From the NCBI GenBank assembly GCA_963723165.1, contig CAVRPP010000006.1, forward strand, positions 1-64,000: a DNA stretch of 64,000 bases. The letters run 5' to 3'. The notes under the pieces are model-generated. The model was not told the origin of the DNA, did not search any database, and worked only from the letters and a program-made list of their open reading frames with translations. The stretch comes from UBA4744 sp963723165 (GTDB lineage: Bacteria; Actinomycetota; Acidimicrobiia; Spongiisociales; UBA4744). Shown one piece after another: positions 1-8,969 of the stretch; position 1 is the stretch's first letter, and each line of letters starts with the position of its first letter. The translations under genes were made by a program, and so were the position numbers.

Positions 1-757
1 GGAACAGCTTGGTGCGGTCCTCGTCAGGATTCTCGAAGATGTGCTGAGGAGTGCCCACCTCGACGACTTCGCCGTCGGCCATGAAGAGCACCCGGTTGGC
101 AACAGCCCTGGCGAATCCCATCTCGTGGGTGACCACGATCATGGTCATCCCCGACTCCGCCAGTTCCTGCATGGCGTCGAGCACCTCTTTGATCATCTCC
201 GGGTCGAGCGCCGAAGTGGGTTCATCGAAGAGCATCACCTTGGGCTGCATGGCAAGCGACCGGGCAATTGCTACTCGCTGCTGCTGGCCGCCCGACAACT
301 GACCAGGGTATTTTTGCGCTTGCTCCGGGATCTTCACCGTCTCAAGCTGCAGCATCGCCATTTCCTCAGCTTCATCCTTGGGCATGTTGCGCACCTGGCG
401 GGGAGCCAGGGTGATGTTTTCCAACACTGTTAGGTGCGGAAACAGATTGAATTGCTGGAAAACCATGCCCGTTTCACGACGGATCTCTTGAATGTTGCGG
501 ATGTCGTCGGACAATTCGATCCCATCGACAATGATCCGACCGGCGTCGTGCTTCTCAAGGCGGTTGATGCAGCGAATCAGCGTGGACTTTCCTGAGCCGG
601 AGGGGCCCATCACCACAACCACTTCCTGTCTCCCGACATTCAGGTTGATGTTCTTGAGAGCCTGGAAGTCGCCAAAATGCTTATCGACGCCCTTCACCTC
701 GATAATGATGTCGCCTCGCACTTGCGTCGCGTCTGAATGCACGTTGCTCTGAGTCAT
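1..757 (-). CDS. aapP: General L-amino-acid ABC transporter ATP-binding protein (AapP/GlnQ family), C-terminus cut by window edge
   Basis: ATPase that energises polar or general amino-acid import at the inner face of the membrane. Translating the minus strand from ATG at 757 gives Walker A GPSGSGKST, the GlnQ-type Q-loop region GMVFQQFNLFPHLTVLENI, signature LSGGQQQR, Walker B VMLFDEPTSALDP and the switch histidine in VTHEMGFAR. About 252 codons are visible; the last few residues and the stop lie beyond base 1. The start overlaps the stop of the upstream permease gene as ATGA (754-757), so translation is probably coupled. It is the last visible gene of a binding protein-permease-permease-ATPase operon, the aapJQMP (bztABCD) order. 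Family is certain; the exact amino-acid range transported is inferred. Confidence 0.93.
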   Translation of the reverse strand, partial: MTQSNVHSDATQVRGDIIIEVKGVDKHFGDFQALKNINLNVGRQEVVVVMGPSGSGKSTLIRCINRLEKHDAGRIIVDGIELSDDIRNIQEIRRETGMVFQQFNLFPHLTVLENITLAPRQVRNMPKDEAEEMAMLQLETVKIPEQAQKYPGQLSGGQQQRVAIARSLAMQPKVMLFDEPTSALDPEMIKEVLDAMQELAESGMTMIVVTHEMGFARAVANRVLFMADGEVVEVGTPQHIFENPDEDRTKLF

Positions 758-1989
758 CGTTCTCCTACTCCCAGTTTCTTCTCGAGCCGCCGGCTCTCCC
801 GCGACATCGTGTACGAACCAACCCAAAAGATCAGGGCTACAAATGGCAACGTCACATCGACCAGGCCCTTCCCCAGATATTCGGGTTGAGAGTTGGCAAT
901 GGAAGAAACCGCAAGAAGCTCAGTGATCCCGACGATCACCAAGAGTGAGGTGTCCTTGAACAGGCTGATGAATTGACCCACCATTGCAGGGATCACCGCC
1001 CGCAAGGCCTGAGGCAGGACGATGAGGCGCATGACCTTCCATGGCGCCAGGCCGAGGGCCTGACCTGCCTCCGTCTGGCCTTTGGGGACCGCCTGCAACC
1101 CACCCCGGACGTTCTCAGCCACGTAGGCGGCTGTGAAGAGCATGATCGCCACGATCATCCTGGCGACTGCGCCCAATTGGGTTCCGGGGGGAAGGAGGAA
1201 CAACAGAGCAAATGCACCCATGAGCAGCAGCGTGATGAGCGGGACACCCCGAATGAACTCGATGTATGTAACCGACAGGTACCGAACCAACGGCAAGCTT
1301 GACCGGCGCCCTAGGGCAAACAGGAGTCCCAGCGGGAACGCCAGGACGATACCGGCCACCGTAATGAAGATGGTGAGGTGCAACCCGCCCCAGTCGTCCA
1401 ACTCCACACCACCAAACAAGGACAACGCAGCGAAAGCGCCGAACAACATGATTGTCATAATCAGCCAGGCGTAACGCCGAACGGCCGTCGGCAGATGTAC
1501 TCCGGCGTAGCGAAGGCCAACACCGACTCCCACCATACCGATGACCATGATGGTGGGCGTCCAGGTGCGGCTGAACTGCAGCAGGATGGCGACGAGTAGC
1601 AGGATCGGCCAGAACCGCTGAATCCAGTCACGGGGCGTCGACCTGACGAAAGGCAAGGCCGCTTCCTTGGCGGCGGCCGCCGCAGATGCGGTTGCGGCAC
1701 CAACCATCAGCCCGATCGCCCCGGCGATCAGGTAGTTACTCACCCAGATTCGAGCCAGCTCATCCCGGGGGAACCTTCCGACCATGAACAGAGTCAGGTT
1801 GGTCCTGACAATATCCCACTCGGCCCGGAAAAAGACCCAGCGGAACAGCGTGAAGGCGCCCCACAGAAACAACACCCCGAAGATCACGGTCAGCAGTGCG
1901 TTGTACCAGTTACTGAACAGATTCTCTTTCGCCCAGCGAACCGCGGGCGACTCCCGCCGAACCACAGCAGTGTCGGTGCCGGCGACCAT
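754..1989 (-). CDS. aapM: General L-amino-acid ABC transporter permease (AapM/BztC family)
   Basis: Inner-membrane permease subunit, 411 residues. The N-terminal third carries extra hydrophobic segments, as is usual for AapM/BztC, and a second hydrophobic block lies near residues 120-190. The C-terminal half is a HisM/MetI-type permease domain with the amino-acid transporter motif EFIRGVPLITLLLMG and the ATPase-coupling EAA loop GQTEAGQALGLAPWKVMRLI followed by VLPQALRAVIPAMVGQFISL. Its ATG (1989-1987) shares one base with the TAA of the preceding permease gene (TAATG), and its own stop overlaps aapP as ATGA. Length is normal for the family (about 380-430 residues). Confidence 0.93.
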   Translation of the reverse strand: MVAGTDTAVVRRESPAVRWAKENLFSNWYNALLTVIFGVLFLWGAFTLFRWVFFRAEWDIVRTNLTLFMVGRFPRDELARIWVSNYLIAGAIGLMVGAATASAAAAAKEAALPFVRSTPRDWIQRFWPILLLVAILLQFSRTWTPTIMVIGMVGVGVGLRYAGVHLPTAVRRYAWLIMTIMLFGAFAALSLFGGVELDDWGGLHLTIFITVAGIVLAFPLGLLFALGRRSSLPLVRYLSVTYIEFIRGVPLITLLLMGAFALLFLLPPGTQLGAVARMIVAIMLFTAAYVAENVRGGLQAVPKGQTEAGQALGLAPWKVMRLIVLPQALRAVIPAMVGQFISLFKDTSLLVIVGITELLAVSSIANSQPEYLGKGLVDVTLPFVALIFWVGSYTMSRESRRLEKKLGVGER

Positions 1990-3170
1990 TAGTTGGTCAC
2001 CAATTGGAGACGGCGGTTGAGCACGTTGATCAGCAACGAAACGGTCAGCGAGAACAGGAGGTACGAACCCATGAGGATAAGAATGAGTTGCGGAGCGGGC
2101 TTGGCGTTACCGATCGCCTGGAAGACCACCAGGGTGATCTCTGCGTAGCCGATGGCGATTGACAGGGAGGTGTTCTTGGTGAAGTTGAGGAACTGGTTGA
2201 TGAGTGGGGGGATGGCGATCCGAAAAGCCTGGGGAAGGACCACAAACCGGAGCCGTTGAAAGCTGCTCAGGGCCAGAGCGTTGGCGGCCTCGGTCTGACC
2301 CTTGGCAACCGCCTGGATGCTGCCCCGCACGATCTCGGCCACATGGCTGGCGGTGTATATGACCAGTGCCACCAGAACTGCGATGTAGGGGCCGACCGTC
2401 TGGTAACCACCTTCGATGAACCGTCCGTCGATCACCTCTGGCCGCGAGAGAGAGTAAGGGCGGCCGAGCACGAAGAAACCCACAATTGCAAAGAAAAGGA
2501 AAGTGCCAGTCCCCCACAGGAAACGATGAGGAGGAGTGCCCGTAGCATCGAATTTCCGGGTTCGCCAGATCCACACGACGATCGAAGCGACGATCCCGAC
2601 GCCGAGCACGGCCAGGTAGGCCCCGGAATTATCCCCGGCGGTCGCCCAGGGAATCGCCAGGAAGCGATTGGAGATAACGAAAAGATCACCCGGCGTTAGC
2701 GCATCTTGCATGCGGGGCAGGGAAAGGATGACCGCGGCATTGGTGAAAATGATCACCAGCAATGGGGGAATGTTGCGCAGTGTCTCGACGTAGATGGTGG
2801 CGGCTCTTTGCACCAGCCAGTTCGTGGACAGGCGAGCAATCCCAATCAGAGTACCCAGGATGGTCAGCAGCGGAATACCGACCACGGCCAGGGCAGCCGT
2901 GTTCTTGATGCCCAGGAAAACAATGTCGGAGATCGGCTGTGAGGGCTTGAAATCCGACCCCGTGACGTTGACCCCGGCCGGCTGTTTGAGGAACTCGAAG
3001 TCGGTCGGGATATTGGCAGCCGTGAGGTTGGTTGTGAGGTTTCGCCCAAGGTAGAGAAACAAGGCGACGGTCCCCACCACGGCCACGACCTGGGCTACCA
3101 CGCGCAGCACTTTGATATCGCGCCAAAACGGGGGCCGGGCCACGCCGACGTTGTCGCTAGTTACCGCCAC
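1989..3170 (-). CDS. aapQ: General L-amino-acid ABC transporter permease (AapQ/BztB family)
   Basis: Second permease subunit of the importer, 393 residues. An N-terminal helix lies at about residues 25-45, then a periplasmic loop of about 45 residues. The permease domain has ETLRNIPPLLVII near residue 130 and the EAA loop KGQTEAANALALSSFQRLRF followed by VLPQAFRIAIPPLINQFLN near residues 295-330. The two halves are separated by extra helices, as expected for AapQ/BztB. It overlaps aapM by one base. Upstream, between this gene and the binding-protein gene, is a perfect GC hairpin (3191-3216), so the permease genes are probably expressed below the level of the binding protein. Confidence 0.93.
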   Translation of the reverse strand: MAVTSDNVGVARPPFWRDIKVLRVVAQVVAVVGTVALFLYLGRNLTTNLTAANIPTDFEFLKQPAGVNVTGSDFKPSQPISDIVFLGIKNTAALAVVGIPLLTILGTLIGIARLSTNWLVQRAATIYVETLRNIPPLLVIIFTNAAVILSLPRMQDALTPGDLFVISNRFLAIPWATAGDNSGAYLAVLGVGIVASIVVWIWRTRKFDATGTPPHRFLWGTGTFLFFAIVGFFVLGRPYSLSRPEVIDGRFIEGGYQTVGPYIAVLVALVIYTASHVAEIVRGSIQAVAKGQTEAANALALSSFQRLRFVVLPQAFRIAIPPLINQFLNFTKNTSLSIAIGYAEITLVVFQAIGNAKPAPQLILILMGSYLLFSLTVSLLINVLNRRLQLVTN

Positions 3171-3190
3171 ATCACCTCACTCGAGAGTCC

Positions 3191-3216
3191 GGGGGACCGG
3201 CGAATGCCGGTCCCCC
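3191..3216 (-). terminator. GC-rich hairpin between aapJ and aapQ (attenuating terminator or mRNA stabiliser)
   Basis: A perfect 11-bp inverted repeat (3191-3201 with 3206-3216, GGGGGACCGGC) encloses a four-base loop. It sits 14 bases after the aapJ stop and about 20 bases before the aapQ start on the minus strand. No run of T follows, so full termination is doubtful. Partial termination or protection of the upstream mRNA is the common role of such hairpins between binding-protein and permease genes. Confidence 0.7.
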
Positions 3217-3229
3217 GCGTTCGTGCTAT

Positions 3230-4330
3230 TTACCGGTAGGGCGGGGCGTAAAGCAGTCCGCCTTGGGTCCACAGGTCGTTGACACCGCGCACCAGTCCGA
3301 GCGGGGTATCTGGGCCCACATTCCGGTTGTAGATCTCCTCGTAGTTGCCTACCTGGCTGATCACGTTGACCGCGAAGTCAGTCGGCAGACCGAGACCGGG
3401 GTCGGTCACGGTCGGTGGATCACCAGACGGCTGGCCGAGGAACTTCAGGATGTTGGGGTCTTCGCCGGAATAGCTCTCGACGTTGCCCGAGTTCAATCCG
3501 AACTCTTCGGCCTGAATGGTGGCAAACACAACCCAGTTAACCGTCTGGGCCCACTGGGAGTCGCCGTCGAGCACCATGGGGCCAAGGGGCTCCTTGGAGA
3601 ACGTCTCAGGCAGGATTGTCCACGCCTCGGGACCGCCGTCGGCCTCAGGGTTCTGGGCACGGAAGGCTGCCAGCTGCGACTTGTCGGATGTCCAGCCGTC
3701 ACACTGATCGGCCACGAACGCTGGCCGCAGCTCGTCGTTCGAGTCGAAGGTCAGCGGCGTGAAGTCCAATCCACCGGCCAGGAAACGGTCGGCAAGGTTC
3801 AGCTCGGTCGTCGTTCCCGACTGCACACAGACTGTCGTATTCGCCATATCCTCGATTGACGCAATCCCGCTGTCTGACTTCACCATCATGCCCTGGCCGT
3901 CATAGAACGTGGTGGTTACGAAGGTTCCGCCCTCTGCCCCGTCCCGGCTGGCCGTCCAGGTCGTGTTGCGAATCAGCACATCGATCTCGCCGGACTGCAG
4001 TGCGGTGAACCGCTGCTGAGCAGTCAGAGCTTTGTAATCGACCTTTGTGGAGTCGCCCAGCACCGCGGCAGCTACTGCCTTGCAGTAGTCGATATCGAAG
4101 CCGATGAAGTTTCCGTCTGCGTCGATGGACCCAAACCCGAAGACCTCGTTATTCACACCGCAGTTGAGTACGTCCCGGGCCACAACCTCGGCATACACAC
4201 CTTCACTGGCGGTTTGACCGCCGCCATCTGCAGCCGTTGTTGTTGTTGTTTCTTCTTCAGCGCCGTCACCGCCGCAGGCTGTCGCCACCATGGCGAGCAC
4301 TACGACGAGCAGCAATAGTCGCTTGATCAT
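3230..4330 (-). CDS. aapJ: General L-amino-acid ABC transporter substrate-binding lipoprotein (AapJ/BztA family)
   Basis: Extracytoplasmic receptor of the importer. ATG at 4330 is preferred over an in-frame ATG six codons upstream because GGAGG lies directly before it and the protein then begins with a clean signal peptide (MIKRLLLL...) ending at a lipobox with Cys19. A Glu/Thr-rich linker (EEETTTTTAADGGG) follows, typical of actinobacterial lipoproteins. The mature domain has the family-3 binding-protein pattern: VNNEVFGFGSIDADGNFIGFD, DVLIRNTTWTASRDGAEG and CVQSGTTTELNLADRF, as in AapJ. About 366 residues. It is the first gene of the operon and is separated from the permeases by a hairpin. 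Confidence 0.93.
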   Translation of the reverse strand: MIKRLLLLVVVLAMVATACGGDGAEEETTTTTAADGGGQTASEGVYAEVVARDVLNCGVNNEVFGFGSIDADGNFIGFDIDYCKAVAAAVLGDSTKVDYKALTAQQRFTALQSGEIDVLIRNTTWTASRDGAEGGTFVTTTFYDGQGMMVKSDSGIASIEDMANTTVCVQSGTTTELNLADRFLAGGLDFTPLTFDSNDELRPAFVADQCDGWTSDKSQLAAFRAQNPEADGGPEAWTILPETFSKEPLGPMVLDGDSQWAQTVNWVVFATIQAEEFGLNSGNVESYSGEDPNILKFLGQPSGDPPTVTDPGLGLPTDFAVNVISQVGNYEEIYNRNVGPDTPLGLVRGVNDLWTQGGLLYAPPYR

Positions 4331-4443
4331 CCCTCTCCTCCCAAGCATGGTCGGGTACCGGGAGACTCCCGGGTGATGGGACCATAGACCCGGACGATGA
4401 TCGTTTTCAACTGAAAATTTGCAGCGCCGGATCCGAGCTGCCG

Positions 4444-4485
4444 GTCTCCCGTTATCAGTTGCCAGTCACCGGTTGCGATTTGCCG
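4444..4485. repeat. Degenerate heptamer repeat, intergenic
   Basis: Six consecutive 7-base units fit a GTYNCCN-like pattern (GTCTCCC, GTTATCA, GTTGCCA, GTCACCG, GTTGCGA, TTTGCCG) in the gap between aapJ and dxs. The period matches the heptamers at 9178-9295, 22601-22635 and 35853-35887. The gap 4331-4519 otherwise holds only the aapJ ribosome-binding site and probably its promoter. Confidence 0.5.
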
Positions 4486-4519
4486 ACCTGTTGTGGGAAA
4501 CACAAAGCCTGACAAACCG

Positions 4520-6393
4520 TTAGGCGCTGTTTACGATTTCAGCCACCCGCTCGGCAATCGACTCGGGATCCAGTTCGACGTACGTAGCGATATCCGCGGC
4601 CGATCCGGAAGGCAGGAAACGATCGGGAAGCCCGAGCAACGAGACTTTGCCCGCAAGTCCGTGCCGGGACAGTTCTTCGAGGACGGCCGCCCCGAATCCT
4701 CCGGCGATCACGTTGTCTTCCAGAGTGACCACCTTCGGGTAGTGCGCCGCCCACTCCGGCAAACGCTGATCGAGTGGTTTCACCCAGCGAGCGTTGACGA
4801 TCCCGCATGAGGTCCCTTGCTGGGCAAGCATGCCCGCTGCCTTGACCGCGGGTTCGACCATGCTTCCTAATGCCAGCAGCAGAACGTCGTCGCCCTCCTG
4901 GATCACATCGCCGACGCCCACTTCGAGCGGAGCGACCGGCAGCGACGGCACCGAAGCTGCTGCGCCCTTCGGGAACCGACGGCGATAGGGCCATCGGTGT
5001 CCCAGGCGGTCTCGAGCATGCCGCACAACTCTTCGGCGTCGGCGGGAGCACCGATGGTCATGTTGGGGATCATCCGGAGGTAGGAAAGATCAAAGGCGCC
5101 GTGATGAGACGAACCATCCGGGCCCGTGATTCCCGCCCGGTCGATCATGAAAACAACCGGCAGGTTGTGCATGGCGACATCGGTAACGATCTGATCGAAA
5201 GCCCTCTGCAGAAAGCTCGAATAGATAGCCACCACGGGTCGCATACCCGTCATCGCCAACCCGGCGGCCAGGGTGACCGCATGTTGTTCGGCAATGCCGG
5301 TATCGATCACTCGCTCCGGAAACTCGCGAGCCATCGCGGTCAGTCCGGTCGGAGAAATCATGGCGGCGCTGATGGCGATCAGGTCTTCTCGGTCCCGGGC
5401 AGCTTGCAGGATGGCTTGCCCGGCCACGCTGGTGAGCTTCAACTCCGATTTGGCCGGACGACCGGATTCAACATCGAACGCTCCGACCCCGTGCAGCTTG
5501 TCCTCTTCATTGTTGAGGGCGGGTTCGTAGCCACGGCCCTTCTCCGTGATGAGATGCACCACCGACGGCTCGTCGAAGGACTTGGCGTGTTCCAGGGTCT
5601 CCTCGATTGCATCGATGTCGTGGCCGTCAATTGCGCCCGAATACTTGAGGCCGAGGGCGTCGAAGACGGTACCCGGCTCGATTAGTTGCTTGACCGACTC
5701 CTTGAGCCGATGTGCGAGTTCGTCGGCTCCCTCACCGATGGCCGGAATACTCCTCAGGATCTTGCCGATGGTCTTCTTGGTCCACTCATAGCGCGGATCG
5801 AAGCGGAGATGACCGAGCGCCGCGATTCCGCCCACCGTGGGCGCATAAGAACGGCCGTTGTCGTTCACGACGATGATCAGCTTGGGCGGTTGCAGCACGG
5901 CGATGTGGTTGAGGGCTTCGTAGGCCATGCCGCCGGTGAGGGCGCCGTCGCCGATCACCGCAATCGTGTAGCTGTCGTCTCCCGACCGCTGTTTGGCAAG
6001 AGCCATTCCCAGGGCGTAGCTGAGCGACGTCGAGGCGTGGCTGTTCTCGACAAAGTCGTGCTCGCTCTCGAAACGATTGGGGTAGCCGGTCATGCCCCCG
6101 TATTGGCGGAGGGTTGTGAACTCATCCCGGCGGCCGGTTACCAGCTTGTGGACATAGGCTTGATGACCGACATCCCAGATGATGCGGTCTCTCGGACTGT
6201 CGAAAACCCGGTGCAGCGCCAGCGTCAACTCGACAACCCCGAGGTTGGGGGACAAATGCCCACCCGTCTGTGAGATTGTGTCGACCATGAAGGCCCGGAT
6301 CTCGCCGGCTAGTTGCATCAACTCGTCGTGGTCCAGTACCCGCAAGTCGGCGGCACCGGTCACCCGAGCGAACACGTTGTCGGTTGTGGTCAC
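4520..6393 (-). CDS. dxs: 1-deoxy-D-xylulose-5-phosphate synthase, reading frame interrupted by one base deletion near 4978
   Basis: DXS condenses pyruvate and glyceraldehyde 3-phosphate to start the MEP isoprenoid pathway, using thiamine diphosphate. The first frame (GTG at 6393, preceded by GAGGT) reads DXS domains from the N-terminus through GHQAYVHKLVTGR, the thiamine-diphosphate motif GDGALTGGMAYEALN and the pyrimidine-binding part DTGIAEQHAVTLAAGLA up to DTDGPIA. The conserved RFPKG and the whole transketolase C-terminal domain continue in another frame to 4520. Restoring one C (a G on the plus strand near 4978) rejoins GPIAV-RFPKG and gives about 624 residues, the normal length. The gene is essential in MEP-only bacteria, so a sequence error is more likely than decay. 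Confidence 0.9.
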
Positions 6394-6579
6394 AGGTCAA
6401 CCTCAGGTCGAGCGATCGCCCGCCAACCGGACAACCGCGCCATTGAACAATCAGATTAGTGATTAGCGCGAATAGACCAACCCGTGAACCCATTGGGAAG
6501 CCCTTTTCGATCCGCCTAACATCCCTCAGAGGGGAACCGGTCGGAGGGCCGACCCCGACCAAACATGAGGAGGAAGAAC

Positions 6580-7350
6580 ATGAAAAGAAGAAACACGGCG
6601 GCACTGATCCTGGTGCTGGCCTTTGCGCTGATGGCAGGCGCATGTACCGGTGGAGCGGGTGGCGAGTACGACCTCGTCGAAGCAGACAAGCTGATTGTGT
6701 GTTCGGACATTCCCTACGCGCCGTTCGAGTTTGAAGAGGGCGGCGCCTACACCGGGTTCGACGTTGAGCTGATGGAGGCGATCGGTGCGGAACTCGAACT
6801 GGAAGTCGTGTTTATCGACTCCGGTTTCGATTCCATTACCAGCGGCACGGCTATGGTCGGCAACGAGTGCGACATTGCCGCTTCGGCAATCACGATTCGG
6901 CCCGATCGGGAAGAGAACATCGACTTCTCGGACGGCTACTTCGACGCCGACCAGACGTTGATGGTCAAGGCAGACTCCGGTTACTCCAGCTACGACGATC
7001 TCGTGGGATTGCGCCTTGGCGTGCAGGCGGGAACCACCGGCGAGGAATACGCCAACGAAAACAACCCCGGTGGTGTGGCAGTTGTCAGCTTCAGCGAGAG
7101 CGCCGACCTGTTCGTGGCAATGGAAGCCGGCGACATCCAGGGAATCCTCCAGGATCTGCCGGTCAATGTCGAGCGCGCGAGGGGTGATGACTCCCTTACC
7201 GTGGTCGCCGAGTACCCGACCGGTGAGGTATACGGCTTCGCCGTCAAGGAAGAGGGTAAGGAAGCATTGCTCACGGCAGTCAACGAAGCGCTAGCCACCG
7301 TCCGGGGCAACGGGACCTACGACACCATCTACGACAAGTACTTCAAGTAA
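6580..7350 (+). CDS. Amino-acid ABC transporter substrate-binding lipoprotein (family 3)
   Basis: Polar amino-acid receptor. ATG at 6580 is chosen because GAGGAGGAAG lies just upstream and the protein then starts MKRRNTAALILVLAFALMAG with a lipobox Cys at residue 22. The mature part has classic family-3 features: LIVCSDIPYAPFEFEEGGAY, TGFDVELMEAIG, IAASAITIRPDREENIDFSDGYF and the second-lobe LGVQAGTTGEEYA. 256 residues. It is the first gene of a three-gene importer and is followed by a 12-bp hairpin before the permease. The ligand is not determined by the sequence; homologues bind glutamine, cystine, arginine or similar amino acids. Confidence 0.9.
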   Translation: MKRRNTAALILVLAFALMAGACTGGAGGEYDLVEADKLIVCSDIPYAPFEFEEGGAYTGFDVELMEAIGAELELEVVFIDSGFDSITSGTAMVGNECDIAASAITIRPDREENIDFSDGYFDADQTLMVKADSGYSSYDDLVGLRLGVQAGTTGEEYANENNPGGVAVVSFSESADLFVAMEAGDIQGILQDLPVNVERARGDDSLTVVAEYPTGEVYGFAVKEEGKEALLTAVNEALATVRGNGTYDTIYDKYFK

Positions 7351-7371
7351 ACCCAATCTGAGAAGCCAGCC

Positions 7372-7400
7372 TAAGGGGGACCCGACTAGGGTCCCCCTTA
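7372..7400 (+). terminator. 12-bp GC hairpin between binding-protein and permease genes
   Basis: Perfect inverted repeat TAAGGGGGACCC (7372-7383) with its complement (7389-7400) around a five-base loop, 21 bases after the binding-protein stop. It is followed by CATTGG rather than a T run. It probably causes partial termination or stabilises the upstream transcript, mirroring the hairpin in the aap operon. Confidence 0.7.
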
Positions 7401-7424
7401 TCATTGGAGAATGGGGACGACGTC

Positions 7425-8210
7425 ATGAAGAAGTCGACCAAGGCAAAGGTTCGCCGGGGAGTCCTTTACGGGACGCTGATCCTCGTGTTCGTGGTAGTGG
7501 TGTTGGCGGCCGACTGGCCCACCATTCAGAAGGCTTTCTTCAATCCTGAAATCGCCGCGGAGATGTTCCCAGAGGTCATCACGGTCGCGGCCAAGAACAC
7601 CATCATCTACACCGCTCTGGCTTTCACCTTCGGGCTGATCCTGGCCTTGATCCTGGCCCTGATGAAGAGATCCGATATCAAGCCGTACAAGTGGATCGCC
7701 ACCACCTACATCGAATTGTTCCGCGGGCTTCCGGCCCTGGTAACGATCATCCTGGTGGGTTTCGGCCTACCGATTGCCATGGGGGTGCGTATCCCCGGGG
7801 GCACGCTGGGCAAAGGAACGGTCGGTCTGGGGATAGTCGTGGCTGCGTATATGGCAGAGACCATCCGGGCGGGAATCGAGGCGGTTCCGCGCGGTCAAAT
7901 GGAAGCCGCCCGCTCGCTAGGCATGAGCAAAGGAGCGGCGACCAGGTCGATCGTGCTACCGCAAGCGTTCCGCATCATCATCCCGCCGCTCACCAATGAG
8001 CTGGTGATCCTCATCAAGGACACCTCGCTGTTGTTCGTTCTGGGTACCACGATTGCCACCAAGGAGCTGACAAAATTTGGGCGAGACTTCATGAACGACA
8101 CATTCAACGGAACGCCGCTGATCGTTATCGCGCTCATGTACCTGGTCATCACACTCCCACTGACCAGATTTGTTGCGCAACTCGAGAAGCGGGCGGCGAG
8201 GTCGAGGTGA
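7425..8210 (+). CDS. Amino-acid ABC transporter permease (HisM/GlnP family)
   Basis: Inner-membrane permease of the second amino-acid importer, 261 residues from the ATG at 7425. A TTG seven codons earlier is possible, but ATG follows GGGGA at a usable distance. Helices lie near residues 15-32 and 60-83. The family motif TYIELFRGLPALVTIILVG and EAA loop RGQMEAARSLGMSKGAATRS followed by IVLPQAFRIIIPPLTNELVIL are present. Only one permease gene is present, so the channel is presumably a homodimer, as in one-permease members such as GlnP. The stop TGA at 8208-8210 is directly followed by the ATPase gene, whose ribosome-binding site lies in this gene's last codons. Confidence 0.9.
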   Translation: MKKSTKAKVRRGVLYGTLILVFVVVVLAADWPTIQKAFFNPEIAAEMFPEVITVAAKNTIIYTALAFTFGLILALILALMKRSDIKPYKWIATTYIELFRGLPALVTIILVGFGLPIAMGVRIPGGTLGKGTVGLGIVVAAYMAETIRAGIEAVPRGQMEAARSLGMSKGAATRSIVLPQAFRIIIPPLTNELVILIKDTSLLFVLGTTIATKELTKFGRDFMNDTFNGTPLIVIALMYLVITLPLTRFVAQLEKRAARSR

Positions 8211-8213
8211 ACC

Positions 8214-8960
8214 ATGGATAAGAACGTTCCCCCCATCCAAGTTCTGGATCTGCACAAATCCTTCGGCGATCTCGAAGTATTGCGAGGTATCGATTTTCAG
8301 GTCAATGCCGGTGAGGTGGTCTGCGTAATTGGGCCGTCGGGATCCGGCAAGTCGACACTGTTGCGGTGTGTGAACCTGCTGGAGACGCCCACGGACGGCA
8401 AGGTGCTGGTTGAGGGCATCGACCTCACCGATCCCGAAACCGACGTGGACTCGGTCCGGGCCCGAATCGGCATGGTCTTTCAGCAGTTCAATCTCTTTCC
8501 TCACCTGACCGTCCTGCAGAATCTGACCATTGCCCAGCGCAAGGTCCTGAATCGGTCGGAAGCAGAGGCCGATGAGACGGCCAGGAGGGTGTTGGACAGG
8601 GTCGGCATGCTGGACAAAGTCGACGAGTACCCCATCAACCTCTCGGGCGGTCAAATGCAGCGTGTGGCGATCGCCCGCTCCCTGTCGATGGACCCGGACA
8701 TGATGCTCTTCGATGAGCCGACGAGCGCGCTGGATCCAGAGCTGGTTGGTGAAGTCCTCGATGTGATGCGCAAACTGGCCGAGGAAGGCATGACCATGAT
8801 GGTGGTCACCCACGAAATGGGTTTCGCACGGCAAGTCGGGGACCGGGTGGTGTTCATGGACGAAGGGGTGGTGGTCGAAGACGGCCCGCCCGACGAGGTC
8901 TTGCTCCGTCCGCAGCACGACCGTACGAAGAAGTTCCTGGAAGCCGTCCTACAGCAGTAG
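8214..8960 (+). CDS. Amino-acid ABC transporter ATP-binding protein (GlnQ family)
   Basis: Cytoplasmic ATPase of the importer, 248 residues, normal length. Walker A GPSGSGKST, the Q-loop region GMVFQQFNLFPHLTVLQNL, signature LSGGQMQR, Walker B MMLFDEPTSALDP and the H-loop VTHEMGFARQVGD are all intact. ATG at 8214 follows GAGGTG with no intergenic gap. The protein closely resembles the AapP-type ATPase at 1-757, but its binding protein and permease belong to a different subfamily, so the two importers are probably not recent duplicates. A small membrane protein gene follows after nine bases. Confidence 0.93.
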   Translation: MDKNVPPIQVLDLHKSFGDLEVLRGIDFQVNAGEVVCVIGPSGSGKSTLLRCVNLLETPTDGKVLVEGIDLTDPETDVDSVRARIGMVFQQFNLFPHLTVLQNLTIAQRKVLNRSEAEADETARRVLDRVGMLDKVDEYPINLSGGQMQRVAIARSLSMDPDMMLFDEPTSALDPELVGEVLDVMRKLAEEGMTMMVVTHEMGFARQVGDRVVFMDEGVVVEDGPPDEVLLRPQHDRTKKFLEAVLQQ

Positions 8961-8969
8961 GAGAGGCCG

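Noticed and set aside
7956..8918. Open frame of 320 codons on the minus strand
   Set aside because: Antisense to the conserved amino-acid ABC ATPase and permease genes; no start signal or family.
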